Shown here: in pieces, positions 56,554 through 64,000 of the stretch
Numbering within the stretch: the first letter of the stretch is position 1
How the letters are laid out: every line of letters begins with the position of its first letter
Source of the DNA: Candidatus Tectimicrobiota bacterium
Lineage (GTDB): Bacteria > JACPUC01
NCBI GenBank assembly: GCA_016192455.1
Contig: JACPUC010000015.1
Span: forward strand, 35,923-99,922
DNA: 64,000 bases
Direction: 5' to 3'
Translations under genes and position numbers: made by a program
The notes under the pieces: generated by a model
Database searches by the model: none
Seen by the model: only the letters and a program-made list of their open reading frames with translations
Told to the model about the DNA's origin: nothing

Positions 56554-57430
56554 GGAGCACGCTCTCCACGCATGCCACGGCGTCTCGCAGGGATGAGGCC
56601 GTGATCTCGTACGCGGGCGCCGACTCCGCCAGGCGCGCCAGCGCCGAGACCCCCGCGAAGCCGTGTCCCGCAAGGTTGAGCGTCTGGCTCAGGAGACGTC
56701 CAAAAACCTCCTCGAGCGGCAGCAGCTCAATCCGTCTGGCGCTCTCCGCACGGTAGGCGGGGAAGATGAGGAGGTAGGGCGCGGCGACTTCCCGTGTGGG
56801 CGCCTGCTGGAACGACCCAGGAGCCGGAAGGTAGCGGCGCGTGCCGTCATCCTTCGTGTAGGCGTAACTGAGCGTCGCCGCCGGCCACACCGCGCGCACC
56901 TCCTTGAGCGCGGCCTCCCTGATGAAGATGCCGCGTCGGAAGGGGATCACCGCGAGCCGTTCGGGGTGCAGGAAGAGCAGCTCGTCGGCCACATACTCGA
57001 AGCCGCGCCCCAGCAAGCCGGCGAGCAGCGTCGTCTTGCCGGCGCGGGGGCCTCCCAGGACGAGGATGGTGCGTCGCCCCCCGCGGCTCACCCCCCCTCC
57101 GTGGAGCTGCAACAGGTCTGGACGCGCCTCCATGGCGTACGTGCCGAAGGCAAGGTCCACCTCGTAGAGGGCTTCTTCCAGCGTCTCGGTCTGGAGACGC
57201 TGCAACTTCTGGTCCACGATGCGCCAGCGCTCACCCTTGGCGCACGCCGCTTCCGTAAGGCGCATCACCTCAATCATTGGACAATCGCATGGCTCAGGTG
57301 GTTCTCGCTCGTACTCCCCATAGAGCTGAGAGAGCCGCGCGACAAAAGATGGGCTGTTCGTCCTGAGCGCAATTTGCCGATCCGCAACCCGGAAGATCGT
57401 CATAGATGCAATCCCGTCACGCCTGACCAT
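56546..57430 (-). CDS. HPr-kinase-like protein 2
   Basis: 294 residues. ATG 57430 is chosen because MVRRDGIASMTIFRVADRQI aligns with the start of kinase 1 (MMKRQEGQSCAIFWLAGCKV); ATG 57403 is possible. Shared features are IALRTNSPSFVARLSQLYGE, EEALYEVDLAFGTYAM, LLQLHGGGVS, the P-loop LVLGGPRAGKTTLLAGLLGR (126-134 GGPRAGKTT), YVADELLFLHPERLAVIPF and DGTRRYLPAPGSFQQAP. It is translationally coupled to the methyltransferase downstream. The duplication of the kinase parallels the duplication of the peptide. Confidence 0.85.
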   Translation of the reverse strand: MVRRDGIASMTIFRVADRQIALRTNSPSFVARLSQLYGEYEREPPEPCDCPMIEVMRLTEAACAKGERWRIVDQKLQRLQTETLEEALYEVDLAFGTYAMEARPDLLQLHGGGVSRGGRRTILVLGGPRAGKTTLLAGLLGRGFEYVADELLFLHPERLAVIPFRRGIFIREAALKEVRAVWPAATLSYAYTKDDGTRRYLPAPGSFQQAPTREVAAPYLLIFPAYRAESARRIELLPLEEVFGRLLSQTLNLAGHGFAGVSALARLAESAPAYEITASSLRDAVACVESVLHA

Positions 57431-57698
57431 GCTCCCGGGTCCATGCGCCGCGACCCCCTGCCGGCCAAGTTCATGGCGGACTGGTAAGGCCACGTGGGGT
57501 CCTCACGTTCACTACATCGTACTCTCCTGTCACAACTCAATATATGGCCAATCATTCTGAGTTGGGTATCCCCCGGCGGCAAGTGATGTGACAATCGGCC
57601 CCGCGCCCCGGCGGATCACGCCTGGTCGCCTTGGCTGGCCGCCGGCACTGGCTTACAGCGGCAGCGAAGCGACGCGAGATGGGGAACAGCAGGCAGGA

Positions 57699-58865
57699 CT
57701 ACGGACGTTTCCCTGGCTGGCCGGGAGCGGGCTTCGTCGCCTTCTTTCCCCCCGGTAGGAGCTCGTACAGCCGCGCCAGCAGGTACCCCCAGGGCTGGCG
57801 GCGCAGCTTCTCGAGGTTCTCCGGCGCGGGGTGGAGGAGGAGCCGCAGGGGCCATCCCCAGCGTTGCCAGCGACGCGAGGTGGAGAGGCAGACCTCCAGC
57901 CAGGGGCCAAGGATCTCGCTGCTCCGGCCGCGCAGGGACGGCAGCATGAGCCTCGCCGCCAGCCACTCCATGAGGCGCTCCTCGATGGCGCTGAGGTGCG
58001 GAAACCTGCTGAGATCCTGAAGGACGCCGTCTGGGATGGGCACCCCAAGGAGGCGCTGGGCGAGGCGAAGGTAGAGGCGACAGTACGCGCCCACCCGGTA
58101 GGCGTTGGCGCGCTGGACGAAGGCTGGCCAGTCAAGGCGGCAGCGCTCGAGGATGGCCGCGGCGTCACAGAGACTGTAGAGGTGTCCCACGCACGCATCC
58201 ATGTAGGTTGCATGCAGGGCGGCGTGCAGGAGGAGGTCTTCCGCGGCGAAGCGGCGGCCGGGCTGCGCCGCGATGAGGCAGGGCGAGGCGCGCTCCCACA
58301 CCTCCCCGCTCCTGATGGCATGTCCGGGCGGGGGGCTGACGAAGGCCAGGTGCACCTCCACCGGGCTGCGCCGCTGCGGGTGCACAAAGCCGGGAAGCTG
58401 GTGCGGGGTGGTGTGAGGGCGCCGGCGCAGGGGGATGTCGGTCTTCATGACGTAGCCGAGGCTCTTCAGCAGCTCGGTTGTTCTTGCCGCATCCGGGGGG
58501 GCGATGAGGAGGTCGATGTCCTCCATGCAGCGCGTGCCGATGTCCTCATAGACGCTTTCCAGGAGGGCGGCTCCCTTCAAGACGACGACCGGGATGCGGT
58601 GCGCGGCGAGCGTCGCGAGGAGCCCCCCCAGCTCATGGAGGAGCGCGACATTGGCGCCGAGGGTGCTATAGTAGAGCGCCTCGATCTCCCGCAGGTGCTG
58701 CGGAAGAATGCGCACCGAGGGATGCGCGGCGAGGCGGCGATAGAGGAGCGGCGCAACGCGCAACGACGCCGCCAGCTTGACGACCTCCGCCGTGATCGAA
58801 AGCCGGAGGCCGGGCGGCAGCTCCCGTCGGAGAGCCTGGAGGAGGCGCCGCCTTGCCTGCTTCAT
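57699..58865 (-). CDS. NTP_transf_5-type nucleotidyltransferase
   Basis: 388 residues from ATG 58865 behind AGGAGG. Nucleotidyltransferase motifs are IPVVVLKGAALLESVYEDIG followed by TRCMEDIDLLIAP with the metal-binding Asp116-x-Asp118, then SPVEVHLAFV and FAAEDLLLHAALHATYMDAC. Family PF14907-like proteins occur with HprK-related kinases and PqqD-like proteins in lasso-peptide and exosortase-associated loci. There they may transfer a nucleotide or sugar to the peptide or a partner. First gene of the minus-strand locus; a TATACT (58958-58953) lies ~90 bases upstream without a clear -35. Confidence 0.82.
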   Translation of the reverse strand: MKQARRRLLQALRRELPPGLRLSITAEVVKLAASLRVAPLLYRRLAAHPSVRILPQHLREIEALYYSTLGANVALLHELGGLLATLAAHRIPVVVLKGAALLESVYEDIGTRCMEDIDLLIAPPDAARTTELLKSLGYVMKTDIPLRRRPHTTPHQLPGFVHPQRRSPVEVHLAFVSPPPGHAIRSGEVWERASPCLIAAQPGRRFAAEDLLLHAALHATYMDACVGHLYSLCDAAAILERCRLDWPAFVQRANAYRVGAYCRLYLRLAQRLLGVPIPDGVLQDLSRFPHLSAIEERLMEWLAARLMLPSLRGRSSEILGPWLEVCLSTSRRWQRWGWPLRLLLHPAPENLEKLRRQPWGYLLARLYELLPGGKKATKPAPGQPGKRP

Positions 58866-59291
58866 ACCGCTCCTCCTGGCTGGCAGGCATGGCGCGGGGG
58901 CGGCCACGACGCTCCCCGCGCGACCGCCCGCTCTTTCCTCACCATGGTGAGCAGTATAGCGCAGGTTAAAGGAAAGGCGCAGGCTCGGCTCGCCGGCGCC
59001 GGTATTTTTCACTGACTCCTGGGCTCCTCCGGACCTGCTGGATTCCTGTTTCTCCTGCCAGCCCGGTGATTGGTGGTTGTCCTCCCCGCGGCGAGGCAGC
59101 AGAATGGCGCGGCGTCAAGCGCGAGCGGCAGAGCAAGCCAGGCGGGTTGAGCCAGTCGGATCGACCCATCCGCGGCGGACTCCTGGCGAGCCTGGCGTGG
59201 ACCGCCATGGCGAGCGGCAGGCCGCGGCGGCCTCTCAGTCACCATCCCGGCGGGCGACACGCCTGGGCGGCGCCCCCAAGTCGTGCGCTTC
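58866..59291. other. Divergent intergenic region between the peptide locus and maf
   Basis: 426 bases. The only suggestive element is AGTATA at 58953-58958 (TATACT for the minus strand). No gene is supported. Plus-strand frames here run into maf but look non-coding. Confidence 0.4.
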
Positions 59292-59915
59292 ATGAGCAGC
59301 CCACTCTCCCCGCCGCAGCTTATTCTGGCGAGCCGCTCGCCACGGCGCCTCAAGATGCTGCGCCAGATCGGCCTGCGCTGCCGCGTGCGCGCCGCAACCG
59401 CGGTGGATGAAACCCCGCGGCAGGGCGAACCGCCCCACGCGCACGTGCAGCGGCTCGCGCTGGCGAAGGCCAGCGAGGTGGCGGCGCGCTTCCCTCGCGC
59501 CTTCGTCCTTGGAGCCGATACCATCGTGGTGCTCGAGGGGCGCCTCCTCGGCAAGCCGCGCGATGCCGCGGACGCCGCGGCGATGCTGCGCCTCCTCAGC
59601 GGACGCACCCACGTGGTCTATACCGGTCTGGCACTGCTCCGCGCCGACCCCGCCGTCCAGGAGGTGGCCTATGCCGCAACCCGGGTGACGTTTCGCACCC
59701 TTCACGAAGAGGAGGTTCTGGCCTACGTGGCGACCGGCGAACCCCTCGACAAGGCGGGCGCCTATGGCATCCAGGGGCGGGCGGCTCTCTTCGTGGAACG
59801 CATCGACGGCTGCTACGCAAACGTCGTGGGGCTGCCGCTGGCGCTGCTGGCGCAGCTCCTGCAACGGGTCGGCGTCCGCTGGTGGAGCCACCTGCTTGCC
59901 GAGCCTGCCACGTGA
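59292..59915 (+). CDS. maf: Maf-family nucleotide pyrophosphatase
   Basis: 207 residues from ATG 59292; GTG 59283 is an alternative and neither has a strong ribosome-binding site. Family motifs are LILASRSPRRLKMLRQIGL, RLALAKASEVAARFP, FVLGADTIVVLEGRLLGKPR, AAMLRLLSGRTHVVYTGLAL, VTFRTLHEEEVLAYVATGEP, DKAGAYGIQGRAALFVERID and YANVVGLPLALL. Maf proteins hydrolyse dTTP/UTP or modified nucleotides to monophosphates and act as housecleaning enzymes. Confidence 0.93.
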   Translation: MSSPLSPPQLILASRSPRRLKMLRQIGLRCRVRAATAVDETPRQGEPPHAHVQRLALAKASEVAARFPRAFVLGADTIVVLEGRLLGKPRDAADAAAMLRLLSGRTHVVYTGLALLRADPAVQEVAYAATRVTFRTLHEEEVLAYVATGEPLDKAGAYGIQGRAALFVERIDGCYANVVGLPLALLAQLLQRVGVRWWSHLLAEPAT

Positions 59916-59926
59916 GGCCGACCCGC

Positions 59927-60125
59927 GTGCTGTTTCTCAATTGAGATCGCATAACTTTGCGAGGGAGCATCGCCCCCTCGCGCACCCCGCCTTGTAGAGG
60001 CGGTTCGCGAACCGCCCCTACGGGATGGGGGTGTGGGGGAGCACGGGTTCCCCACAAGAGCTCCCCTCCCCCACATGGCGCAAAGAAGGCGTTGAATTGA
60101 GGATGGAACTTGTGCGACGTAACCC
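59927..60125 (-). repeat. MITE-like dispersed repeat, copy B
   Basis: About 199 bases, the inverted counterpart of 42247-42437. Read on the minus strand it runs from GTTACGTCGCACAAGTTCCA through CAACGCCTTCTTTGCGCCAT, CCCCCACACCCCCATCCC, then the palindrome (59997-60018), GGGGTGCGCGAGGGGGCGAT, GCTCCCTCGCAAA and GAAACAGCAC. Its central palindrome is the GGGGCGGTTCG type instead of copy A's GCGAGCTGCGC. It lies between maf and cysE and carries no gene. Confidence 0.75.
59997..60018. repeat. REP-like palindrome inside repeat copy B
   Basis: GAGGCGGTTCGCGAACCGCC then CC: the same palindrome as at 35363-35384 with one base change in the left arm, flanked by GTA and TAC, which extend the symmetry. 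It occupies the core of the MITE-like element. Confidence 0.75.
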
Positions 60126-60180
60126 TGGCCAAGCGGCAGGCGTGGGAGCTGACCCACCTCGTTGCAACCCCAGCAAAACC

Positions 60181-60209
60181 TTGACCCTCCAGGGGCCGTA
60201 CCCTATACT
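60181..60209 (+). promoter_or_regulatory. Promoter of the cysE-iscS-iscU unit
   Basis: TTGACC (60181-60186) and TATACT (60204-60209) are separated by exactly 17 bases, about 65 bases before the cysE start. The sites are near consensus and lie just past repeat copy B. Confidence 0.75.
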
Positions 60210-60281
60210 TGAGTGCAGTGATCGGAAGCTCAGCCGCCAACTGGTCGTCTCGGAGAGACCTGAAAAGAGAAGGGGGTCGGC

Positions 60282-60950
60282 GTGGTTCGCAGTCTGCGCC
60301 GGGATATTCAAGCCGCCCTGGAGCGTGATCCAGCGGCGCGCAACTGGCTCGAGGTCGTCTTCTGCTACCCGGGGTTTCATGCCCTCCTCTTCTACCGCGT
60401 CTCGCACTGGTTCTGGCAGCAGCGCCTCTGCCTGCTGGCGCGGTGGTTCTCCCATCTGGGGCGCTTCTTCACCGGCATTGAGATCCACCCGGCGGCCAAG
60501 CTCGGAGCGGGGTTGTTCATCGACCACGGCATGGGCGTCGTGATCGGCGAAACGGCCGAGGTCGGGGAAAACTGCACCCTCTACCACGGGGTGACGCTGG
60601 GCGGGACGCGGCTGGCGAAGGAGAAGCGGCATCCCACCGTGGGGGATAATGTCGTCATCGGCGTGGGGGCCAAGGTCCTCGGCAACCTGAAGATCGGCGA
60701 TAACAGCCGTATTGGGGCGAACTCCGTGGTCATCCGGGATGTGCCGCCCAACTCGACGGCGGTCGGCATCCCCAGCAAGGTGGTTGAGAGAGAAGTGTCC
60801 GATCAGTCTCCCGCCATCGACCTCAACCATGCTGACCTGCCGGACCTGCAGGCGGCGAAGATCGCCCACCTCATGCAGCGCGTCGAGGAGCTCGAGCTCG
60901 AGATGGCGCGCCTGCAACAGGCGCAGAACGCCTCCTGGCGCGCCTCCTAG
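60282..60950 (+). CDS. cysE: Serine O-acetyltransferase
   Basis: 222 residues from GTG 60282, the short bacterial CysE form. The N-terminal helices ([35 protein letters not shown]) precede a left-handed beta-helix with hexapeptide repeats: [80 protein letters not shown]. The catalytic His is in [13 protein letters not shown] coiled-coil C-terminus ([20 protein letters not shown]) is added. It makes O-acetylserine for cysteine synthesis. With iscS and iscU downstream it links cysteine supply to Fe-S assembly. Confidence 0.95.
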   Translation: MVRSLRRDIQAALERDPAARNWLEVVFCYPGFHALLFYRVSHWFWQQRLCLLARWFSHLGRFFTGIEIHPAAKLGAGLFIDHGMGVVIGETAEVGENCTLYHGVTLGGTRLAKEKRHPTVGDNVVIGVGAKVLGNLKIGDNSRIGANSVVIRDVPPNSTAVGIPSKVVEREVSDQSPAIDLNHADLPDLQAAKIAHLMQRVEELELEMARLQQAQNASWRAS

Positions 60951-61081
60951 GCGACGGCCGGGATGCGCTGAGTGCTGAGGGAGGCGCCGACCTCGGCAAC
61001 GAGTCGCTTGCCCGCGCCGCCTTGGCGGAAGGGGCTGTGTGCGGAGCCACGCAGGCAGCCGCTGAGTAGGATACGGGTTCC

Positions 61082-62278
61082 GTGCGCCTGATCTACCTGG
61101 ACCATAATGCCACGACCCCCGTCCGTCCCGAGGTGCTGGAGGCGATGCTGCCGTACCTGCGCGAGCACTACGGCAACGCCTCGAGCCTGCACACCTTCGG
61201 GCGCACCGCCCGCAAGGCGGTCGAGGAGGCCCGCGGTCGGCTCGCCCACCTCATCCACGCCGAACCGGACGACCTGGTGTTCACCGGCTGCGGCAGCGAA
61301 GCCGACAGCATGGCGCTCAAAGGCGTGGCGTTCGCCAACCGCCGGCACGGCTCCCACCTCGTCACCACGAACGTCGAGCACCAGGCGGTGCTCGATACCT
61401 GCCGCTACCTCGCGGAACGTTTCGGCTTCGAGGTGACCTACCTGCCCGTTGACGCGGCCGGGCTCCTGCGCCTCGATGATCTGCGCCAGGCGTTGCGCCC
61501 CGACACCATCCTCGTCAGCATCATGCACGCCAACAACGAGGTCGGCGTCATCCAGCCCCTCGACGCGTGCGCCGACGTGGTGCGGGATTTCAGCCAGCAG
61601 ATCGGCCGCCGGGTTTACCTGCATAGCGATTGTGTGCAATCCCTCGGTAAGCTCCCCATCGATGTTCGCCGCCTCGACGTGGACCTGCTGACCTTCTCCG
61701 GCCATAAGCTCTATGCGCCAAAGGGCGTGGGCGCCCTCTACGTGCGCGAGGCGACGGTGATGGACGCCCTCATCAACGGCGGTCACCAGGAGCTCAATCG
61801 TCGGGGGGGTACGGAGAACGTGGCCGGGATCGTGGCCCTCGGAGCAGCCTGCGCGCTGGCCGAGGCGGAGATGGGCGCGGAAGCCAGGCGACTCGCCGCC
61901 CTGCGTGACCGCCTGGAAGCGGGCATCCTCGGCGCCATCCCCGAGGCGCGGGTGAACGGCGACGCCGCGCCCCGCCTGCCGAACACCTTGAACCTCAGTA
62001 TCGCCGGCGTGGATGGCGAGTCGCTCCTCATTAACCTTGACCTCGAGGGCATCGCCGTTTCCACCGGCTCGGCGTGCAGCTCAGGCAGCGTCGAGCCCTC
62101 GCACGTGCTGCGCGCCATGGGGGTGGACAAGGAGTACATCCGCGGCTCGGTGCGCCTCTCCTTGGGGCATGGCACGAGCGCGGCGGACGTTGACGCGACC
62201 CTTGAGGTCATGACCCGGGTGGTGGAGCGGATGCGACAGCTCTCGCCCCAGTGGGAGGATGCCCGAGCCCTGCGCTGA
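61082..62278 (+). CDS. iscS: Cysteine desulfurase (IscS/NifS type)
   Basis: 398 residues from GTG 61082. A PLP-dependent class V aminotransferase fold: IYLDHNATTPVRPEVLEAML, HYGNASSLHTFGRTARKAVE, VFTGCGSEADSMALKG, TTNVEHQAVLDTC, SIMHANNEVGVIQPL, the lysine motif LLTFSGHKLYAPKGVGALYV, RRGGTENVAGIVALG, and the active-site cysteine loop VSTGSACSSGSVEPSHVLRA. It releases sulfur from cysteine as a persulfide for Fe-S clusters and tRNA thiolation. The IscU-like scaffold gene follows after 213 bases. Confidence 0.95.
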   Translation: MRLIYLDHNATTPVRPEVLEAMLPYLREHYGNASSLHTFGRTARKAVEEARGRLAHLIHAEPDDLVFTGCGSEADSMALKGVAFANRRHGSHLVTTNVEHQAVLDTCRYLAERFGFEVTYLPVDAAGLLRLDDLRQALRPDTILVSIMHANNEVGVIQPLDACADVVRDFSQQIGRRVYLHSDCVQSLGKLPIDVRRLDVDLLTFSGHKLYAPKGVGALYVREATVMDALINGGHQELNRRGGTENVAGIVALGAACALAEAEMGAEARRLAALRDRLEAGILGAIPEARVNGDAAPRLPNTLNLSIAGVDGESLLINLDLEGIAVSTGSACSSGSVEPSHVLRAMGVDKEYIRGSVRLSLGHGTSAADVDATLEVMTRVVERMRQLSPQWEDARALR

Positions 62279-62491
62279 GGAGCAGGCTGCGGCGTCTGCC
62301 TCCCTGGGTCCATCGCGGCGCCTCGATTGTCATCTTGCTGCATCGCCGGGAGACGGTGGCGGCGGCGGGAGCAGGCGAGGGTAGAAGCCCCCACACGCCG
62401 GCGCCGCGACTGACTGGTGGCGGGCGTGGGTGTCCTGAGAGGGTGCACCGCTGAGTGCAGCAACGTTCCCGACACGTGACGAGAGGCGGCC

Positions 62492-62857
62492 ATGCTCACC
62501 GATGAAGTCCTGTACCATTTCAAGAACCCACAGCACCAGGGCAGCATCGAGGATGCGGAGATCGTGGCCTCGGTGGTGAATCCGGCCTGCGGCGACACGC
62601 TCAAGGTGTACGTCAAGCTCGATGGCGACAGGATCACGGACGCGAAGTACAAAATCTACGGCTGCGCCGCGGCCGTGGCGGCGAGTTCCGTGGTCACCGG
62701 CATGCTCATTGGCAAAACCCTGAGCGAGATCGAGTCGATCAAGCGCGAGCAGGTCTCCGACGCACTTGGCGGTCTCTCCCCCACCCACGCCCACACCGCG
62801 GTGCTGGCGGAGGATGCGGTCAAGGCCATCCTGCGCACGCAGCGCGAAAAATCCTAG
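62492..62857 (+). CDS. iscU: IscU/NifU-N-like Fe-S scaffold with altered third ligand
   Basis: 121 residues. The scaffold fold is clear: HFKNPQHQGSIEDAEIVASV, VNPACGDTLKVYVKLDGDRI (first Cys with the following Asp), DAKYKIYGCAAAVAASSVVT (second Cys) and GKTLSEIESIKREQVSDALG. The C-terminal ligand region, normally xHCSxLAEDA, reads SPTHAHTAVLAEDAVKAI, so the third conserved cysteine is Thr, with two histidines just before it. Start ATG 62492. The scaffold receives sulfur from the neighbouring IscS; cluster ligation must differ or be completed by His. Confidence 0.9.
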   Translation: MLTDEVLYHFKNPQHQGSIEDAEIVASVVNPACGDTLKVYVKLDGDRITDAKYKIYGCAAAVAASSVVTGMLIGKTLSEIESIKREQVSDALGGLSPTHAHTAVLAEDAVKAILRTQREKS

Positions 62858-63022
62858 CGGCGCTCCTGCCGTGTGCAGTCTCCCTCTCCGTCGGCGCAGT
62901 CTGAGCGGCGCGGCGAATCCGGCTGCGCCCCAGTGGGCTGCGCTTCCTTCACCCCCAGCCGCGACCAACGTGCGCGCCCCGGCGCTGCTCTTGCTCGCAC
63001 CGACTGACGGCGAGCGCCCCGG

Positions 63023-63475
63023 TCAGTAGCGGCCGGCGAAGAAGTCGTCGAGAATCTCCGCGTGATCAAAGGCCAGGGGGCGAGGGAGGGTTTCGGCCCC
63101 GAACAGGCCGATGGCGGCGGCGTCGCTGGCGGCGCGGGGGCTGCCGTGGGCTGTGGCGAGGAAGACGACGGAGAGCGTGTGCTGGCGAGGATCGCGCCCA
63201 GGGCGTGAGTAGGTGTGGAACTGCCGCAGCAGGTGGACCTGCAGCGAGGTCTCCTCCAGGGCTTCCCGCGCCGCCGCGTCCTCCGCCGATTCGCCGTAGT
63301 CCACGAAGCCGCCTGGGATGGCCCAGCCGTACGGCTCGTTGCGCCGCTCAATGAGCACGATGCCGCGGCGGCCCTCCGGCGTTACGCAGTCGATGAGGAT
63401 ATCCACGGTGGGGATGGGGTTGCGGAACCTCTCCACCGCGGCGCCGCAGGCGGGGCAGGTGATCGTCGTGCGCAT
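63023..63475 (-). CDS. Nudix hydrolase with N-terminal zinc-ribbon cysteines
   Basis: 150 residues from ATG 63475. The N-terminus has a CPACG pair. The Nudix box is intact: [20 protein letters not shown] then ETSL (GX5EX7REUXEEXGU form with T for G). [13 protein letters not shown] and [15 protein letters not shown] are typical of ADP-ribose or nucleotide-sugar pyrophosphatases. The substrate is not determined by the visible sequence. Confidence 0.9.
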   Translation of the reverse strand: MRTTITCPACGAAVERFRNPIPTVDILIDCVTPEGRRGIVLIERRNEPYGWAIPGGFVDYGESAEDAAAREALEETSLQVHLLRQFHTYSRPGRDPRQHTLSVVFLATAHGSPRAASDAAAIGLFGAETLPRPLAFDHAEILDDFFAGRY

Positions 63476-63556
63476 GGGCGAGGTCTCCGCCGCGTTGCGA
63501 GGGCGGCAGGTGGGTCCGCGGCAGGACCAGCCGGGCCGCGCTGTGCGGGGGCTTGA

Positions 63557-63862
63557 TCAACCCGGCATGGAGGATTGCAGGCTGCCGTCGTCCAGCAGTG
63601 CGAGCACCAGGCTGGCAAGGTTGGCGCCGGCGCGCTCGGCGTTGCGCGACAAGGTGCCCCAGGATTCCCGCCAGGCAGGGTCCCGCCCATCCTCTGCCGG
63701 CGCTGTTTCGGCCGGCTCTGGTGGGCCCACGGTGGTGGAGTCGGAGGACCTGCCGGCGCCAGCCGTTTCCTCCAGCGGCCCCTCTGATGGCTCCCCCGGC
63801 GGCGGGTCAGGCGCCGCGGTGAGCGCGCTGCGCCGCTGGCCGTCGGTCGGGGGGCGCGGCAC
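63557..63862 (-). CDS. Small hypothetical protein, possibly truncated by an insertion sequence
   Basis: 101 residues from GTG 63862, ending 81 bases before the Nudix gene on the same strand. It is Pro/Ser/Glu-rich for ~70 residues, then a helical segment SWGTLSRNAERAGANLASLV and LALLDDGS. I recognise no family. The start lies only 6 bases from the stop of the IS630-type transposase, so the original 5' end may have been cut off by insertion. Coding status is uncertain. Confidence 0.4.
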   Translation of the reverse strand: MPRPPTDGQRRSALTAAPDPPPGEPSEGPLEETAGAGRSSDSTTVGPPEPAETAPAEDGRDPAWRESWGTLSRNAERAGANLASLVLALLDDGSLQSSMPG

Positions 63863-63868
63863 TAGTAC

Positions 63869-64000
63869 TTAGTTGCGTAATTCAGTTATACGCCTCGTAA
63901 GGGTGACTGGGTGGACGACCGTTTTGCGCCACTCGAAGGGGGCGGCCTCAGGATTATAGGCGGCGATGAACGCTTCGATGGCGGCGCGCAGCTCAGCCAC
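63869..64000 (-). mobile_element. IS630-family transposase, C-terminal end (rest outside window)
   Basis: 44 codons read leftward from the window edge, VAELRAAIEAFIAAYNPEAA then PFEWRKTVVHPVTLTRRITE and LRN, ending at TAA (63871-63869). The FIAAYN..A.PF.WRK pattern is the usual C-terminus of IS630/Tc1-mariner-type transposases. The IS end is expected within the next few bases to the left, near ACTAGTACTTAG (63861-63872), which contains TA dinucleotides, the family's target. Confidence 0.8.

Noticed and set aside
53323..58865. A classical lasso-peptide cluster.
   Set aside because: No asparagine-synthetase-like cyclase or transglutaminase-like leader protease is present in the window, so a lasso product cannot be claimed.

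Overview
The window is a high-GC bacterial chromosome segment, clearly above 60% by eye. It carries a complete division and cell-wall (dcw) cluster with meso-DAP-type MurE, FtsZ followed by YggS-ProC-YggT-DivIVA, secretion and pilus-type proteins, and a periplasmic molybdoenzyme related to nitrite oxidoreductase and nitrate reductase. This fits a soil or subsurface lineage such as Methylomirabilota/Rokubacteria (NC10), but that is an inference from gene content, not a phylogeny.

Layout. 1-6.0 kb: a SPOR-domain C-terminus, a giant GspB-like TPR protein and a secreted DUF5666 protein. 6.1-24.1 kb: a dcw operon with overlapping start and stop codons (mraZ-rsmH-ftsL-ftsI-murE-murF-mraY-murD-ftsW-murG-murC-murB-ftsQ-ftsA-ftsZ), driven by a recognisable promoter and a three-repeat MraZ operator. 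24.1-28.4 kb: yggS-proC-yggT-divIVA-DUF167-mtnA. 28.4-28.8 kb: tRNA-Val and tRNA-Asp with their own promoter and terminator. 29.0-31.2 kb: a restriction-modification pair beside the tRNAs. 32.2-36.2 kb: an orphan branched-chain-type substrate-binding protein, a CocE/NonD-type hydrolase and a cyclic-nucleotide-binding protein. 36.5-41.9 kb: two tandem secreted proteins made of Ig-like repeats, one with a proline/glycine tandem repeat. 42.2-49.7 kb: a type II DMSO-reductase-family complex (alpha, small protein, Fe-S beta, chaperone, haem gamma) behind an FNR-like box. 50-52.4 kb: a second CocE-like hydrolase and an ABM-domain protein. 53.3-58.9 kb: a minus-strand locus that looks like an unusual ribosomal-peptide modification system. 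59.3-64 kb: maf, cysE-iscS-iscU, a Nudix hydrolase, a small ORF and the end of an IS630-family transposase.

The most interesting region is 53.3-58.9 kb. It has two 76-residue paralogous peptides sharing a block that ends in YHxPSIR and AxAQ, each next to an HPr-kinase-like protein. It also has a PRMT-like methyltransferase with a C-terminal PqqD-like (recognition-element) region and an NTP_transf_5 nucleotidyltransferase. HPr-kinase homologues and NTP_transf_5 proteins are known tailoring enzymes of some lasso-peptide clusters, but no lasso cyclase or leader protease is visible here.

Other notable points are a MITE-like ~190-bp repeat present twice in opposite orientation with an exchanged palindromic core, two CocE-like paralogues lacking the usual Asp/His triad context, and an IscU whose third ligand cysteine is replaced by threonine.
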